64,000 nucleotides of DNA from Lachnospiraceae bacterium (lineage in GTDB: Bacteria; Bacillota; Clostridia; Lachnospirales; Lachnospiraceae): contig JAFTPP010000002.1 in NCBI GenBank assembly GCA_017463255.1, forward strand, positions 1-64,000, given 5' to 3'. Positions 18,188 to 27,947 of the stretch are shown piece by piece. Within the stretch, counting starts at the first letter, position 1. Every line of letters begins with the position of its first letter. The notes below the pieces were generated by a model. It was not told where the DNA came from. It saw only the letters and a program-made list of their open reading frames with translations, and did no database searches. Position numbers and translations under genes: made by a program.

Positions 18188-18265
18188 ATAATTCCTTTCT
18201 TCTCTGTTATAAAAACACGAAACGAACCTAATCATAACACAGGATTTTGCATCTGGCAAACACAA

Positions 18266-18922
18266 TTATTCTTCATCCGGGTCTAAAAGCTCCAGTTTAC
18301 TTACAGACACTTCATAAGCCACTCTTTTTTCCACTTCATCTTCACTAAGCTTTTTCATGTACTCACGGCTCTGGATTCTCCCCCAGATTTCACATCTGGT
18401 TCCCACTTCAAAACCGGAAGCAAATCTGGCATTTCTTCCCCAGCAAATGCAGGGAATGTAATCTGATTTTCCGTAAGGACGGTTTACTGCAAGCAACAAA
18501 TCAGCAATTTCCCGCCCCAAAGGAGTTTTTCGATAAATGGGGTCTTTACAGATATAACCGTCCAGATAAATCTGATTTGTTTTAGCATTTTCCACATTGC
18601 ATCTTTCCGCTTCCTCTTCATCGATAAACTCAAGCTCTCTTACAAATACGGATAATACCAGCCGGTTCTTCCTTTCCTCATGTCTGTTATAAGAGCGGAA
18701 TTGTCCTTGGGCAGCAATATACTCTCCTATGTAGCTTCCCTTCACATCCACGAGACGTTCTGATACCATTAACGGAATGATATCATTAGAATCGCTTAAA
18801 CGTACCACTCTCACATCCACCATGTAAAAGCCTTCTCCGAAGATTTCATGACTAAAGGTGAAATCGCTCACAATTTCTCCCATAATAGTCACCTGATTGT
18901 TTTCAATAACCTTATCTGTCAT
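18266..18922 (-). CDS. single-stranded DNA-binding protein with two OB folds
   Basis: A 218-residue protein with two successive OB-fold halves: residues about 5-105 (NQVTIMGEIVSDFTF start) and about 115-215 (NQIYLDGYICKDPIYRKTP...DLLLAVNRPYGKSDYIPCICWG). The second half closely follows the bacterial SSB pattern. It lacks the acidic-glycine linker and DDIPF-type tail of classical SSB, so it is likely an accessory single-strand binder seen in Clostridia rather than the replication SSB. The ATG has a GAAGGGAG site. Confidence 0.75.
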   Translation of the reverse strand: MTDKVIENNQVTIMGEIVSDFTFSHEIFGEGFYMVDVRVVRLSDSNDIIPLMVSERLVDVKGSYIGEYIAAQGQFRSYNRHEERKNRLVLSVFVRELEFIDEEEAERCNVENAKTNQIYLDGYICKDPIYRKTPLGREIADLLLAVNRPYGKSDYIPCICWGRNARFASGFEVGTRCEIWGRIQSREYMKKLSEDEVEKRVAYEVSVSKLELLDPDEE

Positions 18923-19057
18923 TTTGGTTCTCCCTTCTCACATTCAAGAATTTTTTCCTAGTAATGTACTAAATTTATATTCAGTCTTTTTCCATCATAT
19001 ACCGAAAAAAACAAAAAGGAAGTTTAAGGCGTCGCGACAAAATTCCACAAATCGCTA

Positions 19058-19086
19058 TTGCTAAGCATAATATCCGGTGTTATACT
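19058..19086 (+). promoter_or_regulatory. predicted promoter of typA
   Basis: TTGCTA and TATACT are separated by exactly 17 bases, about 40 bases before the typA start. A weak alternative ATG earlier in the frame lies inside this element and is rejected. Confidence 0.6.
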
Positions 19087-19127
19087 GTAAAAGTTTGAAA
19101 GTCGACACAGGAATGGAGGCATTGAAA

Positions 19128-20957
19128 ATGAAGCAAACAAGGGAAGATGTTAGAAATATAGCTATCATCGCACACGTAGACCACGGTAAGACAACTCTTG
19201 TCGATGAATTACTAAAACAAAGCGGTGTTTTCCGACAAGGCCAGGAAGTTGCAGAACGTGTCATGGACTCCAATGACATTGAGCGTGAGCGTGGCATTAC
19301 TATTTTAAGTAAGAATACTGCTGTTACCTATAAAGGAACAAAAATTAATATTATTGATACTCCGGGACACGCTGACTTTGGCGGTGAAGTAGAACGTGTA
19401 CTTAAAATGGTTAACGGCGTTATCCTTGTGGTAGACGCTTTTGAAGGCGTTATGCCCCAGACCAAATTCGTACTCCGTAAAGCTTTAGAATTAAAGCTTC
19501 CGGTAATTGTATGCGTGAATAAAATAGACCGTCCGGAAGCACGCCCTGCAGAAGTCATAGATGAAGTCCTTGAATTATTCATAGACTTAGAAGCAAGCGA
19601 AGAACAGCTTGACTGCCCCTTTGTTTTTGCTTCTGCAAAAGCAGGAATTGCCTCTTTGGATATGGACACCCTCGGCACAGACATGGTTCCGCTTTTTGAA
19701 ACCATTTTAGATTATATCCCGGCTCCTACAGGGGACCCTGAAGCAGGCACCCAGGTATTAATCAGTACCATAGATTACAATGAATATGTAGGCCGTATCG
19801 GGGTTGGTAAAGTAGATAACGGAACCATCCGCGTAAATCAGGAAGTCATCATTGTAAATCATCATGAACCGGACAAACAACGTAAAGTAAAAATATCAAA
19901 GTTATATGAATTTGACGGATTAAATAAAGTAGATGTAACTGAGGCAGGTATTGGTTCCATTGTAGCCATCTCAGGTATTACAGATATTCACATCGGTGAT
20001 ACCCTTTGTGCCACTGACGCAGTAAGCCCGATTCCATTCCAAAAGATTTCAGAGCCTACCATTGCAATGCAGTTTGTGGTAAATGACTCTCCTCTTGCCG
20101 GACAGGAAGGAAAATATGTAACCAGCCGCCATTTAAGAGACCGTCTTTTCAGGGAATTAAACACCGACGTATCCCTTCGTGTAGAAGAAACAGAAAGCAC
20201 CGATTCTTTCAAGGTATCCGGACGTGGTGAGCTTCATTTATCCGTTTTAATTGAAAACATGAGACGTGAAGGATATGAATTTGCCGTAAGTAAAGCCGAA
20301 GTACTCTATCATAAGGATGAAAACGGCAAACTGTTAGAACCCATGGAAATTGCCTATGTAGACGTTCCCGATGAATTTTCAGGAACTGTAATTGAAAAGT
20401 TAAGTCAGAGAAAGGGCGAATTGCAGAGCATGGGAAGTGCAAGTGGCGGTTACACCAGATTAATCTTTAACATTCCGTCCCGTGGACTGATTGGATATCG
20501 TGGTGATTTCTTAACCGACACCAAAGGAAACGGTATCTTAAATACTGTATTTGACTGTTACGGACCTTACAAGGGAGATATCCAGTACCGTAAACAGGGT
20601 TCTCTCATTGCTTTTGAAGCAGGAGAATCCATAACCTATGGTCTTTTCAACGCCCAGGAGCGCGGTACCCTTTTTATCGGACCGGGTGAACGTGTTTATT
20701 CAGGTATGGTAGTTGGTCAAAGTGCAAAACCGGAGGATATTGAGTTAAACGTATGTAAGAAAAAACAATTAACCAATACCCGATCTTCAAGCGCTGATGA
20801 AGCATTACGCTTAACCCCTCCAAGAGTCTTAAGCTTGGAGCAGGCTCTTGACTTTATTGAAACTGACGAGTTATTAGAGGTTACTCCGGAAAGTCTGCGT
20901 ATCCGTAAGAAAATACTGGACCCCACTCTCCGTAAAAGAGCTTCATTCAAAAAATAA
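19128..20957 (+). CDS. typA: translational GTPase TypA/BipA
   Basis: A 609-residue ribosome-associated GTPase of the EF-G/LepA group, involved in ribosome assembly and stress (cold) responses. G1 [11 protein letters not shown] (residues 12-22), G2 (RGITI), G3 [11 protein letters not shown] near 75 and G4 NKIDR near 130 are intact. The C-terminal BipA-specific block ([19 protein letters not shown]) is present. GGAGG lies 8 bases before the ATG at 19128; the longer frame has no site and overlaps the promoter. Monocistronic with its own terminator. Confidence 0.96.
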   Translation: MKQTREDVRNIAIIAHVDHGKTTLVDELLKQSGVFRQGQEVAERVMDSNDIERERGITILSKNTAVTYKGTKINIIDTPGHADFGGEVERVLKMVNGVILVVDAFEGVMPQTKFVLRKALELKLPVIVCVNKIDRPEARPAEVIDEVLELFIDLEASEEQLDCPFVFASAKAGIASLDMDTLGTDMVPLFETILDYIPAPTGDPEAGTQVLISTIDYNEYVGRIGVGKVDNGTIRVNQEVIIVNHHEPDKQRKVKISKLYEFDGLNKVDVTEAGIGSIVAISGITDIHIGDTLCATDAVSPIPFQKISEPTIAMQFVVNDSPLAGQEGKYVTSRHLRDRLFRELNTDVSLRVEETESTDSFKVSGRGELHLSVLIENMRREGYEFAVSKAEVLYHKDENGKLLEPMEIAYVDVPDEFSGTVIEKLSQRKGELQSMGSASGGYTRLIFNIPSRGLIGYRGDFLTDTKGNGILNTVFDCYGPYKGDIQYRKQGSLIAFEAGESITYGLFNAQERGTLFIGPGERVYSGMVVGQSAKPEDIELNVCKKKQLTNTRSSSADEALRLTPPRVLSLEQALDFIETDELLEVTPESLRIRKKILDPTLRKRASFKK

Positions 20958-20964
20958 AACACAT

Positions 20965-21000
20965 AAAAAGGAAGTACATATCAAAACTGTACTTCCTTTT
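20965..21000. terminator. bidirectional terminator
   Basis: The stem AAAAGGAAGTACA / TGTACTTCCTTTT lies between convergent typA and mgtE. Confidence 0.9.
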
Positions 21001-21009
21001 ATCTTTTAC

Positions 21010-22344
21010 CTAAATCAAATTTAACATCTGTGTTGCAATCATAAAATAAATCATAAGCGAGATTGCATCCACAATTGTTGTAATAAACGGACTCGCCATA
21101 ACTGCCGGGTCAAATCCGATTTTCTTTGCAAGCATAGGAAACATACACCCTACAATCTTTGCGACTAAAACCGAAATAACCAAAGTAATACATACAACAA
21201 GTGCTACCGTAAGGGAAACTCTGTCAAGAAGCATAAGCTTCACAAAATTTGCCGCTGCCAGTGTAACACCGCATAAAAAAGCTACTCTCGATTCTTTCCA
21301 TACAACACGGAACGCATCCCTAAATTCAATCTCATTTAAGGATAGACCACGGATAATGGTAACGCTTGCCTGACCGCCTGCATTACCGCCTGTATCCATT
21401 AACATGGGAATATATACGGTTAAAATACTGCAAAGGCTTAATGCATCCTCAAAGGAAGCAATGATTCCTCCCGTAAAAGTAGCTGAAATCATAAGCAACA
21501 ATAACCATGGAATTCTCTTTTTATAAGTCTCAAAGACGCCGGTTCTCATATAAGATTTATCCGATGGCACAATCGCCGCCATCTTTTCCATATCTTCCGT
21601 AGTCTCTTCCTGCATGATATCCACAACGTCATCGACTGTGATAATACCAACAAGACGGTCTTCATTATCTACAACAGGCATGGCTGTAAAGTCGTATTTC
21701 TGGAACTGACGGGCTACCTCTTCCTGGTCCATCATGGTATTAATGGAAATAACATTCTCATGCATGATATCCCCGATTATTTCATCCGGATCACTTAGTA
21801 AAAGATATCTGAGTGCAACAGTTCCCAACAACTTACGCTTAACGTCTAAGACATAACAAATATTAATGGTTTCCGAATCAAGACCTACATTACGGATTTT
21901 ATGAATGGCATCCGCCACCGTAATATTCTCTTTTAAATCGACAAACTCCACCGTCATAATACTTCCGGCAGATTCCTCCGGATAACGAAGCAAATGATTA
22001 ATATCACGTCTCGTTTCCGAATTTGCATTGGCAAGAATACGCTTTACAATACTTGCAGGCATTTCTTCCAATAAATCCGTAGCATCGTCGGCCATCAGGT
22101 TGTTAACAATGTTGGCAGCTTCCCTATCGGATAAGGATGTAATAATCATCTGTTCTTCTTCCAAATCCAAATAAGCAAAAACATCCGCAGCAAGAGATTT
22201 TGGAAGGATTCTAAAGATCTTTAACATCTCATCCTCTTCCAATTCCTGTAAGAATGCTGCGATATCCGGTTCGTTTAACTCAGACAATTCCTGACGAAGC
22301 ACGGTGTATTGCTTGGTCTTTACAAGCTCTAATAATTCTTCCAT
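21010..22344 (-). CDS. mgtE: magnesium transporter MgtE
   Basis: A 444-residue Mg2+ channel. The N-terminal superhelical domain (about 1-130) with 'DATDLLEEMP', two CBS domains (about 135-255) and five membrane helices (about 285-440) follow the MgtE order. The selectivity-pore signature MDTGGNAGGQ and the final helix region DPAVMASPFITTIVDA are present. GGAGG stands about 8 bases before the ATG. Upstream there is no room for an M-box riboswitch, but a short overlapping ORF lies in the leader (see 22329-22430). Confidence 0.95.
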   Translation of the reverse strand: MEELLELVKTKQYTVLRQELSELNEPDIAAFLQELEEDEMLKIFRILPKSLAADVFAYLDLEEEQMIITSLSDREAANIVNNLMADDATDLLEEMPASIVKRILANANSETRRDINHLLRYPEESAGSIMTVEFVDLKENITVADAIHKIRNVGLDSETINICYVLDVKRKLLGTVALRYLLLSDPDEIIGDIMHENVISINTMMDQEEVARQFQKYDFTAMPVVDNEDRLVGIITVDDVVDIMQEETTEDMEKMAAIVPSDKSYMRTGVFETYKKRIPWLLLLMISATFTGGIIASFEDALSLCSILTVYIPMLMDTGGNAGGQASVTIIRGLSLNEIEFRDAFRVVWKESRVAFLCGVTLAAANFVKLMLLDRVSLTVALVVCITLVISVLVAKIVGCMFPMLAKKIGFDPAVMASPFITTIVDAISLMIYFMIATQMLNLI

Positions 22345-22430
22345 CGCAATTTTCCTCCAAATATGTGATTTTTATGCTCCGCCGAGGGGAGAGGATTGTC
22401 TGTACTTCGTTCTAACGACTGCTTCTTCAT
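22329..22430 (-). CDS. possible 33-residue leader peptide overlapping mgtE start
   Basis: A small ORF on the mgtE strand starts with ATG at 22430, behind a strong AAAGGTGGTGG ribosome site, and ends with TAG at 22329, 16 bases inside mgtE in another frame. The peptide begins MKKQSLERSTDNPLPSAEHK and ends WKNY, with a DNPLP motif in the middle. Short, Pro- and acid-bearing leader peptides that sense Mg2+ are known upstream of mgtA in Salmonella. Overlap with the start codon would allow translational coupling. This is a prediction; no conservation could be checked. Confidence 0.4.
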   Translation of the reverse strand: MKKQSLERSTDNPLPSAEHKNHIFGGKLRWKNY

Positions 22431-22508
22431 AAAAACCACCACCTTTCTTAAGGAAAATTACTCACTTTTTTAATATACAAAAGCATTTTTTCTTTGTCAA
22501 TGAAGCAT

Positions 22509-23138
22509 TTAAATTTTTACACTGCGGTACTCTTTTCCCATTTCATTCACAACCGCTTTTCCTGCCGTCTCATCAATAATCTTGTCACAAATGTTTTTAG
22601 CTGCTTCTTCCCGTAAAAAAATAACAAAGCGGACATTTTCACCATATTCTGATTCTACAATATCCACTTCATAAGAAGAAAGCAGATACTGAAGCTTTCC
22701 AACATTGGTATAATCAACGGTTACTTCAACCCTGCTTCCAAAAATTACTTCGGCAAGCTCGCACTGTTCCAAGGCTTCCTTGGTTGCGCTCTGATAAGCC
22801 CTGACAAGTCCTCCTGTACCAAGAAGCACACCACCAAAATATCTTGTCACCACAACTGCAATATTTCTTACTCCGCTTCCCAAAAGTACCTCTAACATAG
22901 GCCGTCCTGCAGTGCCGCTTGGTTCCCCGTCATCACTGCAACGGGTCAGACCTGCGTTTTCTCCTATGACAAATGCTGAGCAATTATGCCTTGCATCCCA
23001 ATATTTCTTTTTCATTTCATCGATAAATGCCACTGCTTCTTCTTCCGAATTCACCGGACGCAAAGTAGCTATAAATCTGGACTTTTTTTCAATGATTTCC
23101 GCTTGCGATTCCTGCAAAGCCACAACATAATTACCCAT
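22509..23138 (-). CDS. YigZ/IMPACT family protein
   Basis: A 209-residue protein of the YigZ/UPF0029 family related to eukaryotic IMPACT. Conserved segments are 'KSRFIATLRPV', 'ARHNCSAFVIGE', 'DDGEPSGTAGRPML' and 'AVVVTRYFGGVLLGTGGLVRAY'; the C-terminal part is the DUF1949 fold. GGAGAGCAAGAG precedes the ATG at 23138, removing a 16-residue extension of the frame. The cellular role is not settled for the family; a link to translation or stress is inferred from IMPACT. Confidence 0.9.
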   Translation of the reverse strand: MGNYVVALQESQAEIIEKKSRFIATLRPVNSEEEAVAFIDEMKKKYWDARHNCSAFVIGENAGLTRCSDDGEPSGTAGRPMLEVLLGSGVRNIAVVVTRYFGGVLLGTGGLVRAYQSATKEALEQCELAEVIFGSRVEVTVDYTNVGKLQYLLSSYEVDIVESEYGENVRFVIFLREEAAKNICDKIIDETAGKAVVNEMGKEYRSVKI

Positions 23139-23273
23139 CTCTTGCTCTCCGCTGTTTTTCTTTCCTATCCTCACATATTTTACCACAAGCTTCTTTTTCT
23201 GCCTATCAAAAAATCATCAAACTGATTAAGCTTGTATGAATTTGTGAACAATTCATGATAGGTCAAAAAAACC

Positions 23274-23302
23274 TTTATTTGCATGAGGTAATTTGTTATA
23301 AT
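23274..23302 (+). promoter_or_regulatory. predicted promoter of the class A PBP gene
   Basis: TTTATT and a perfect TATAAT are spaced by 17 bases, about 50 bases before the start codon. Confidence 0.6.
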
Positions 23303-23351
23303 AATGTAATCAATGCTTTGAAAAACTTCTTATAAAAGGATGGAATTATAT

Positions 23352-26078
23352 ATGAATTATGGAAAAAGGGGAATTGAGAACCGGCTAAAAACGCTGAATT
23401 CAAGACCCGAAAAGCTTAAGAAGATGTTTCTCGTATCTTCATTAAAACTGTCATTAATTGGCATAATTGCCGTGTGCATTCTTGTTATGTCCCTTGGACT
23501 TGGTGCATTTAAAGGAATTCTTTCCGATGTGCCTGAAGTCTCCTTAGATGACTTAATGCCTAACGGCTATGCAACCATGGTTTATGATACGGAAGGTAAC
23601 TTAATCCAAAAACTGGTTTCTGAAAATGCCAACCGTACTTATGTACAGATGGAATTGATTCCTGAAAATCTGGCTCATGCTTTCGTTGCTATTGAAGATG
23701 CACGATATTACGAACATAACGGTATTGATATCCAAGGTATTATCCGTGCCGGACTTGTTGGTGTCACCAACGGTTTTAACTTTACGGAAGGTGCCAGTAC
23801 CATTACACAGCAGTTATTAAAGAACAATGTGTTTACTGACTGGATGAGCGAAGATACCTTTATCGACCGTGTAAAACGTAAATTACAGGAACAGTATTTA
23901 GCATTAGAGATTTCCAAAGAATATGACAAAGATACACTTTTATGTCTGTATATGAACACCATTAACTTAGGTGCCAATACTCTGGGTGTTCAGGCAGCTT
24001 CCATGCGTTACTTTGACAAACATGTAAAAGATTTAACCTTATCAGAATGTGCTGTTATTGCAGCCATTACCCAGAATCCTTCCAGATATAATCCCATTAC
24101 AAACCCGGAAAACAACAAAGAAAAACGTGGCGTTGTTTTAAAATACATGTGGGAACAGGGATATATCTCAAGAGCTGAATATGAAGATGCTTTGGCAGAT
24201 GATGTATATGCAAGAATCCAGAATGTAACAGAAAGCTCTTCATCAAGCGGAACCTATTCTTACTTTATTGATGAATTGACAGAACAGGTAACACAAGACT
24301 TATTGGACGCAGGATATACTTCAGCGCAAGCCTACAATATCCTTTACAGTAGCGGTGCTAAGCTGTACTCTACCCAGGATTCAAAGATTCAGGCAATCTG
24401 CGATGAGATCTTTGCTAACGAAGAGAACTATCCTTCCAACTCAAAATGGTATCTGAATTACCAGCTTACCATTTTAAAGGCAGACGGTACTTACGAGCAT
24501 CATTCCACACAGATGTTCCGTTCATATTTTAAAGAAAAAAATTCTAAATTCAACCTGATTTATGCAACCCACGAAGATGCCCAGGCTGATATAGACGAAT
24601 ATATTGCCTCTGTATTAGAGGAAGGGGACGAAGTATTTGATGAGACCATTACTTTAACGTTACAGCCTCAGGTTTCCTTCGTCATTCAAGACCAACAAAC
24701 CGGTCATGTTCTTGCCATGATTGGCGGACGTGGTGAAAAAACAGCCAGCCGTACCTTAAACAGGGCAACCAATACCATGAGACAGCCCGGTTCTACTTTT
24801 AAGGTACTTTCCACTTACGCTCCTGCTCTTGACATCAGCGGAATGACATTAGCCACCATTCAAACGGATGCTCCGTTTAACTACGAGGATGGTACTCCGG
24901 TATCTAACTGGTGGGACGGCGGAACTTACAAAGGAAACTGTTCAGTGCGTTATGCCATCGAACAATCCTTAAATATTATTGCTGTAAAGACAATGACCAT
25001 TAACTCTCCGGAGCTTGGCTATACTTATGTAGAAGATTTTGGAATCACCACAATGGTCGATTCTAAAACCACAAGTGACGGACGCGTGTTAACAGATAAA
25101 ACCCAGTCCCTTTCTCTTGGTGGTGTAACAGATGGTGTTACAAACCTTGAATTAAATGCTGCATACGCTGCCATTGCAAACGGCGGAACTTATATTGAGC
25201 CGATTTTATATACCCAGCTGGTAGCTGCTGACGGAACTATTATCCTTGATAATACCATTCCTAAGACTAAGCAGGTAATTAAGCCTACTACCGCTTTCTT
25301 ATTAACAAGTGCCATGACAGACGTTGTTACCAAAGGTACCGGTACTGCTGCCAACTTCGAAGGAATGACCATTGCAGGAAAAACAGGTACCACTTCAAAG
25401 AACAACGACTTCTGGTTCGCAGGATACACACCATACTATACTGCAACCGTTTGGGCAGGTTATGACAATAACGTCAGCATGAATACAAAGGAAGAAAAGA
25501 ATTTTCACAAGGCTCTTTGGAAGAAGGTTATGCAGGCTGTACACGAAGGTCTACCGGGCAGAACATTCCCTATGCCAAGCGGTATTACAACTGCTACCAT
25601 TTGTTCCCAGTCAGGAAAGCTTCCGATTGCCGGATTATGTGATGATTGTCTGATTTTAGAATATTTTGAAGAAGGAACAGCTCCTACTACATTCTGCGAC
25701 CTTCACTTTGAAGGATGGGTATGTCCGATGGATATGTTACCTGCAACCAATGAATGTCCATTCTCTGTTCCGGGACGTACGGTAATCCCTGCTCCTTTGG
25801 ACCCGATGTTAATCAGTGGTTCTACAATGCTTTTAGAGGATGGAACAACAATATATCCGAATACTACAGGTAAGTGTTCACACACAGCCGGATACCTGAT
25901 GGATCCTGTGTTATCAGCCAATATCCAGCCTATGTTTAACGGATTAAGTGACGATATTAAAAATGCAATATTACTACACCATCCGGCATTATGGATTGGC
26001 GGAGTATATCAGGGATACTCGGGTGTTATTCCACCCATCTCTCCCATAACAACTGAGCCTGCCATTCCGGCATTCTAA
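23352..26078 (+). CDS. class A penicillin-binding protein (PBP1A-like)
   Basis: A bifunctional peptidoglycan synthase of about 908 residues. An N-terminal cytosolic basic segment and a membrane helix (about 25-50) precede the GT51 glycosyltransferase domain, with the catalytic EDARYYEHNG motif near 114-123 and the ITQQLLKN block. The transpeptidase domain has the SxxK motif GSTFK near 480, SLN near 540 and KTGTTS near 675. A Pro-rich C-terminal tail with paired cysteines (CDDC, CPMD) follows. AGGATGG is well spaced for the ATG at 23352, so four ORF residues are dropped. It is monocistronic. Confidence 0.93.
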   Translation: MNYGKRGIENRLKTLNSRPEKLKKMFLVSSLKLSLIGIIAVCILVMSLGLGAFKGILSDVPEVSLDDLMPNGYATMVYDTEGNLIQKLVSENANRTYVQMELIPENLAHAFVAIEDARYYEHNGIDIQGIIRAGLVGVTNGFNFTEGASTITQQLLKNNVFTDWMSEDTFIDRVKRKLQEQYLALEISKEYDKDTLLCLYMNTINLGANTLGVQAASMRYFDKHVKDLTLSECAVIAAITQNPSRYNPITNPENNKEKRGVVLKYMWEQGYISRAEYEDALADDVYARIQNVTESSSSSGTYSYFIDELTEQVTQDLLDAGYTSAQAYNILYSSGAKLYSTQDSKIQAICDEIFANEENYPSNSKWYLNYQLTILKADGTYEHHSTQMFRSYFKEKNSKFNLIYATHEDAQADIDEYIASVLEEGDEVFDETITLTLQPQVSFVIQDQQTGHVLAMIGGRGEKTASRTLNRATNTMRQPGSTFKVLSTYAPALDISGMTLATIQTDAPFNYEDGTPVSNWWDGGTYKGNCSVRYAIEQSLNIIAVKTMTINSPELGYTYVEDFGITTMVDSKTTSDGRVLTDKTQSLSLGGVTDGVTNLELNAAYAAIANGGTYIEPILYTQLVAADGTIILDNTIPKTKQVIKPTTAFLLTSAMTDVVTKGTGTAANFEGMTIAGKTGTTSKNNDFWFAGYTPYYTATVWAGYDNNVSMNTKEEKNFHKALWKKVMQAVHEGLPGRTFPMPSGITTATICSQSGKLPIAGLCDDCLILEYFEEGTAPTTFCDLHFEGWVCPMDMLPATNECPFSVPGRTVIPAPLDPMLISGSTMLLEDGTTIYPNTTGKCSHTAGYLMDPVLSANIQPMFNGLSDDIKNAILLHHPALWIGGVYQGYSGVIPPISPITTEPAIPAF

Positions 26079-26088
26079 ACAACAAATA

Positions 26089-26118
26089 AACGCCCGACAT
26101 CATGTCGGGCGTTCCTTT
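26089..26118. terminator. bidirectional terminator
   Basis: The perfect stem AACGCCCGACAT / ATGTCGGGCGTT is followed by T-rich sequence, between the convergent PBP and SH3 protein genes. Confidence 0.92.
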
Positions 26119-26130
26119 TATCCGCATACT

Positions 26131-26631
26131 CTATTCTGCTATATCCTCTACTACAACCTCTTCTTCCACTTCGAAAATCTCTGAATAGTTGCCTGATACA
26201 TAACCTGTAATACCATTTAACTCGATTTTATGCCATCCGTCTACGGTTTCAATATAGGTAGCTTTATCTGAATAAGTAAGCTTACCTAACTGTTCCCCTT
26301 TTGTACTGGCTTCACTTCTGATATTTACATTGGTATCCGCATCCTTAGAGCGTACATACTGCTTTGTTACGATTTCAGTCTTTACTTCCGGTTCTTCAGG
26401 TACTTCGTCCACCGGAGGCTGCACCTCAGGTTCATCCGGCGTTTCATCCTGGGATGGGGTACTATCAGGTGTCTCCTCTTTATTTCCACTGTCTGCAACA
26501 GTATTCTTATCATTGGTTGCAAGTTGTGGCTGTTCAGGTCTTGTTGCCAATCTGATTGTCAATATAATAATGGTTATTACGAGACATCCCATGAATGCAA
26601 GTAATATCGCTGTTACTCTGTTTTTACTCAT
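26131..26631 (-). CDS. membrane-anchored SH3-like (SH3_3) domain protein
   Basis: A 166-residue protein. One N-terminal helix (about 9-28) is followed by a Pro/Glu/Asp/Thr-rich linker (about 30-85) and a bacterial SH3 domain (about 88-155) with the 'VNIRSEASTKGEQLGKLTYSD' and 'GWHKIELNGITGYVSGNYSE' motifs. Such domains usually bind cell wall or proline-rich ligands outside the membrane. The position next to the PBP suggests an envelope role, though it is convergent rather than co-transcribed. Confidence 0.8.
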   Translation of the reverse strand: MSKNRVTAILLAFMGCLVITIIILTIRLATRPEQPQLATNDKNTVADSGNKEETPDSTPSQDETPDEPEVQPPVDEVPEEPEVKTEIVTKQYVRSKDADTNVNIRSEASTKGEQLGKLTYSDKATYIETVDGWHKIELNGITGYVSGNYSEIFEVEEEVVVEDIAE

Positions 26632-26701
26632 GCATATTACCCCTTTCTTTATATGACAATATTATATATAAAAATCCCAAAATAGACAATACCATTAAAG
26701 C

Positions 26702-27220
26702 TTAATCTTTCGTGACATTTTTTTCCGCCAAACGTAACACTGTAATAATGGGCACAATTAAAATACCGCAGAAAAAATTACTGATGCCGTGAATCATATC
26801 AAAGGGAAGCCCTGCTATAATCCAGGCAATCATTCCGTCAAAATTCAAGCCAAACATAAGCGCCTGGGCAGGTGCATATAACATTCCATATGCGAATCCA
26901 TGAAGTGCACACACCACCATATACACAATAGGAGCAACTGCTTTGGGCATATTCTTGGGAAGCAACATGGTTATTCCCCACAAAACCGTCCATAGATATA
27001 AGTATGGAATCCACCACATATTAAATCCTGCAAACATGCCGTTTAAAAACACATAAATGTATATGGGATATAATGCTTTTTTACGATACACCACTGTAAA
27101 TGCTATGGTAAACACTCCCAAAAGATGAATATTGGGTGCAAATTCCATAATCATCTTAGAAGCATACATAACAGCCCCTAACATGGAAAAAATAGTAAGT
27201 TCTTTTACAGTAAGCTTCAT
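26702..27220 (-). CDS. ECF transporter S component, probably for cobalamin or a related compound
   Basis: A 172-residue membrane protein with six predicted helices, fitting ECF-type substrate-binding S components (a 'FSMLGAVMYASKMIMEFAPN' start and a 'GMFAGFNMWWIPYLYLWTVL' middle). Its ATG overlaps the stop of the DUF4430 lipoprotein gene (TAATG), so the two are translationally coupled. The operon is preceded by a cobalamin riboswitch. The energising EcfAA'T module is not in the window, as is usual for group II S components. B12 or precursor uptake is inferred from the riboswitch. Confidence 0.78.
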   Translation of the reverse strand: MKLTVKELTIFSMLGAVMYASKMIMEFAPNIHLLGVFTIAFTVVYRKKALYPIYIYVFLNGMFAGFNMWWIPYLYLWTVLWGITMLLPKNMPKAVAPIVYMVVCALHGFAYGMLYAPAQALMFGLNFDGMIAWIIAGLPFDMIHGISNFFCGILIVPIITVLRLAEKNVTKD

Positions 27221-27660
27221 TATTTTTCAACCTTAAATGTATAAGCTGCACCATCAGTTATTTCTGTAGAGTCAACTCCGGACATGGCATATTCACCGTT
27301 AATGTAGAATGCCCAATAGGTCCCATCTACATCATAATCCGCTGTAATTCCGTTAACGCTTTTAACATAAAGACCAAAGTCTCCTGCATCTCCGGCAAGT
27401 AAATCATGCTCCATAAGAGCATCTCCTACAATGGTTTTATCTGTGTGGATTTCAAATGCACTTTCATTTCCATCTTTATCCACTACTGTGAAGGTAAATA
27501 CCGTTTCGCCCTGACCTAAGACTTTGGCTTCAACTTCTGTGTCAGAAGTATTTCCTTCCGGTTTGTCTTTTCCGCATCCTGTTGTAAATAGTGCCATAGC
27601 CACAACAAGCACCATGCAAAGGAGCATTGACAATAGTTTTTTACTACGTTTCTTTTGCAT
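27220..27660 (-). CDS. DUF4430 lipoprotein (transcobalamin-like C-terminal domain)
   Basis: A 146-residue lipoprotein. The lipobox ends at Cys29 (LFTTGC), followed by a short linker and a DUF4430 domain (about 55-145) with 'GDFGLYVKSVNGITADYDVD' and 'YWAFYINGEYAMSGVD' motifs. DUF4430 is related to the C-terminal beta domain of intrinsic factor and transcobalamin. The start is the ATG at 27660 behind AAAGGAG. Co-transcription with an ECF S component under a B12 riboswitch supports a role as surface cobalamin-binding partner. Confidence 0.82.
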   Translation of the reverse strand: MQKKRSKKLLSMLLCMVLVVAMALFTTGCGKDKPEGNTSDTEVEAKVLGQGETVFTFTVVDKDGNESAFEIHTDKTIVGDALMEHDLLAGDAGDFGLYVKSVNGITADYDVDGTYWAFYINGEYAMSGVDSTEITDGAAYTFKVEK

Positions 27661-27734
27661 AACATTGTTCTCCTTTAAAAATATATTTCCTCCATAAACC
27701 GGCACTCGCAGTTATTCGCAGAAGGTTTTTGTAT

Positions 27735-27914
27735 TGCCCGGATATTTCGACTTGGTATCATATCAACCGGCCTTCTCAGATTACTCCAATGACCTGTCCC
27801 CAAACGTGGCTACACCGGAATGCTTCCGGAAATTTGAGTAAGATTGATACTTGACTTACATACCTTACGGCGACGGGCTCGTACAGGATTTACACCTGTT
27901 TCCCCGGACAACCA
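27735..27914 (-). ncRNA. cobalamin riboswitch
   Basis: On the minus strand the element reads GGGGAAACAGGTGTAAATCC, then GAGCCCGTCGCCGT, later a B12-box-like AGCCACGTTTGGGGACAGG and a closing AAGTCGAAATATCCGGGC, in the canonical order. No clear terminator lies between it and the DUF4430 gene, so control is more likely at the level of translation (sequestration of GGAGG). The aptamer starts right after the T-run of the preceding hairpin. Confidence 0.88.
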
Positions 27915-27947
27915 AAAAAGAGTATAGCACACAAGTGCCATACTCTT
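27914..27947 (-). terminator. terminator of the ABC exporter operon, with a buried promoter
   Basis: The minus strand has GAAGAGTATGGCAC-TTGT-GTGCTATACTCTTTTTT, a strong hairpin with T-run 8 bases after the exporter stop. The 3' arm also contains TATACT. Confidence 0.85.

Noticed and set aside
22345..22508. M-box Mg2+ riboswitch before mgtE
   Set aside because: The gap is about 165 bases and shows none of the conserved M-box blocks; a short ORF fills much of it.
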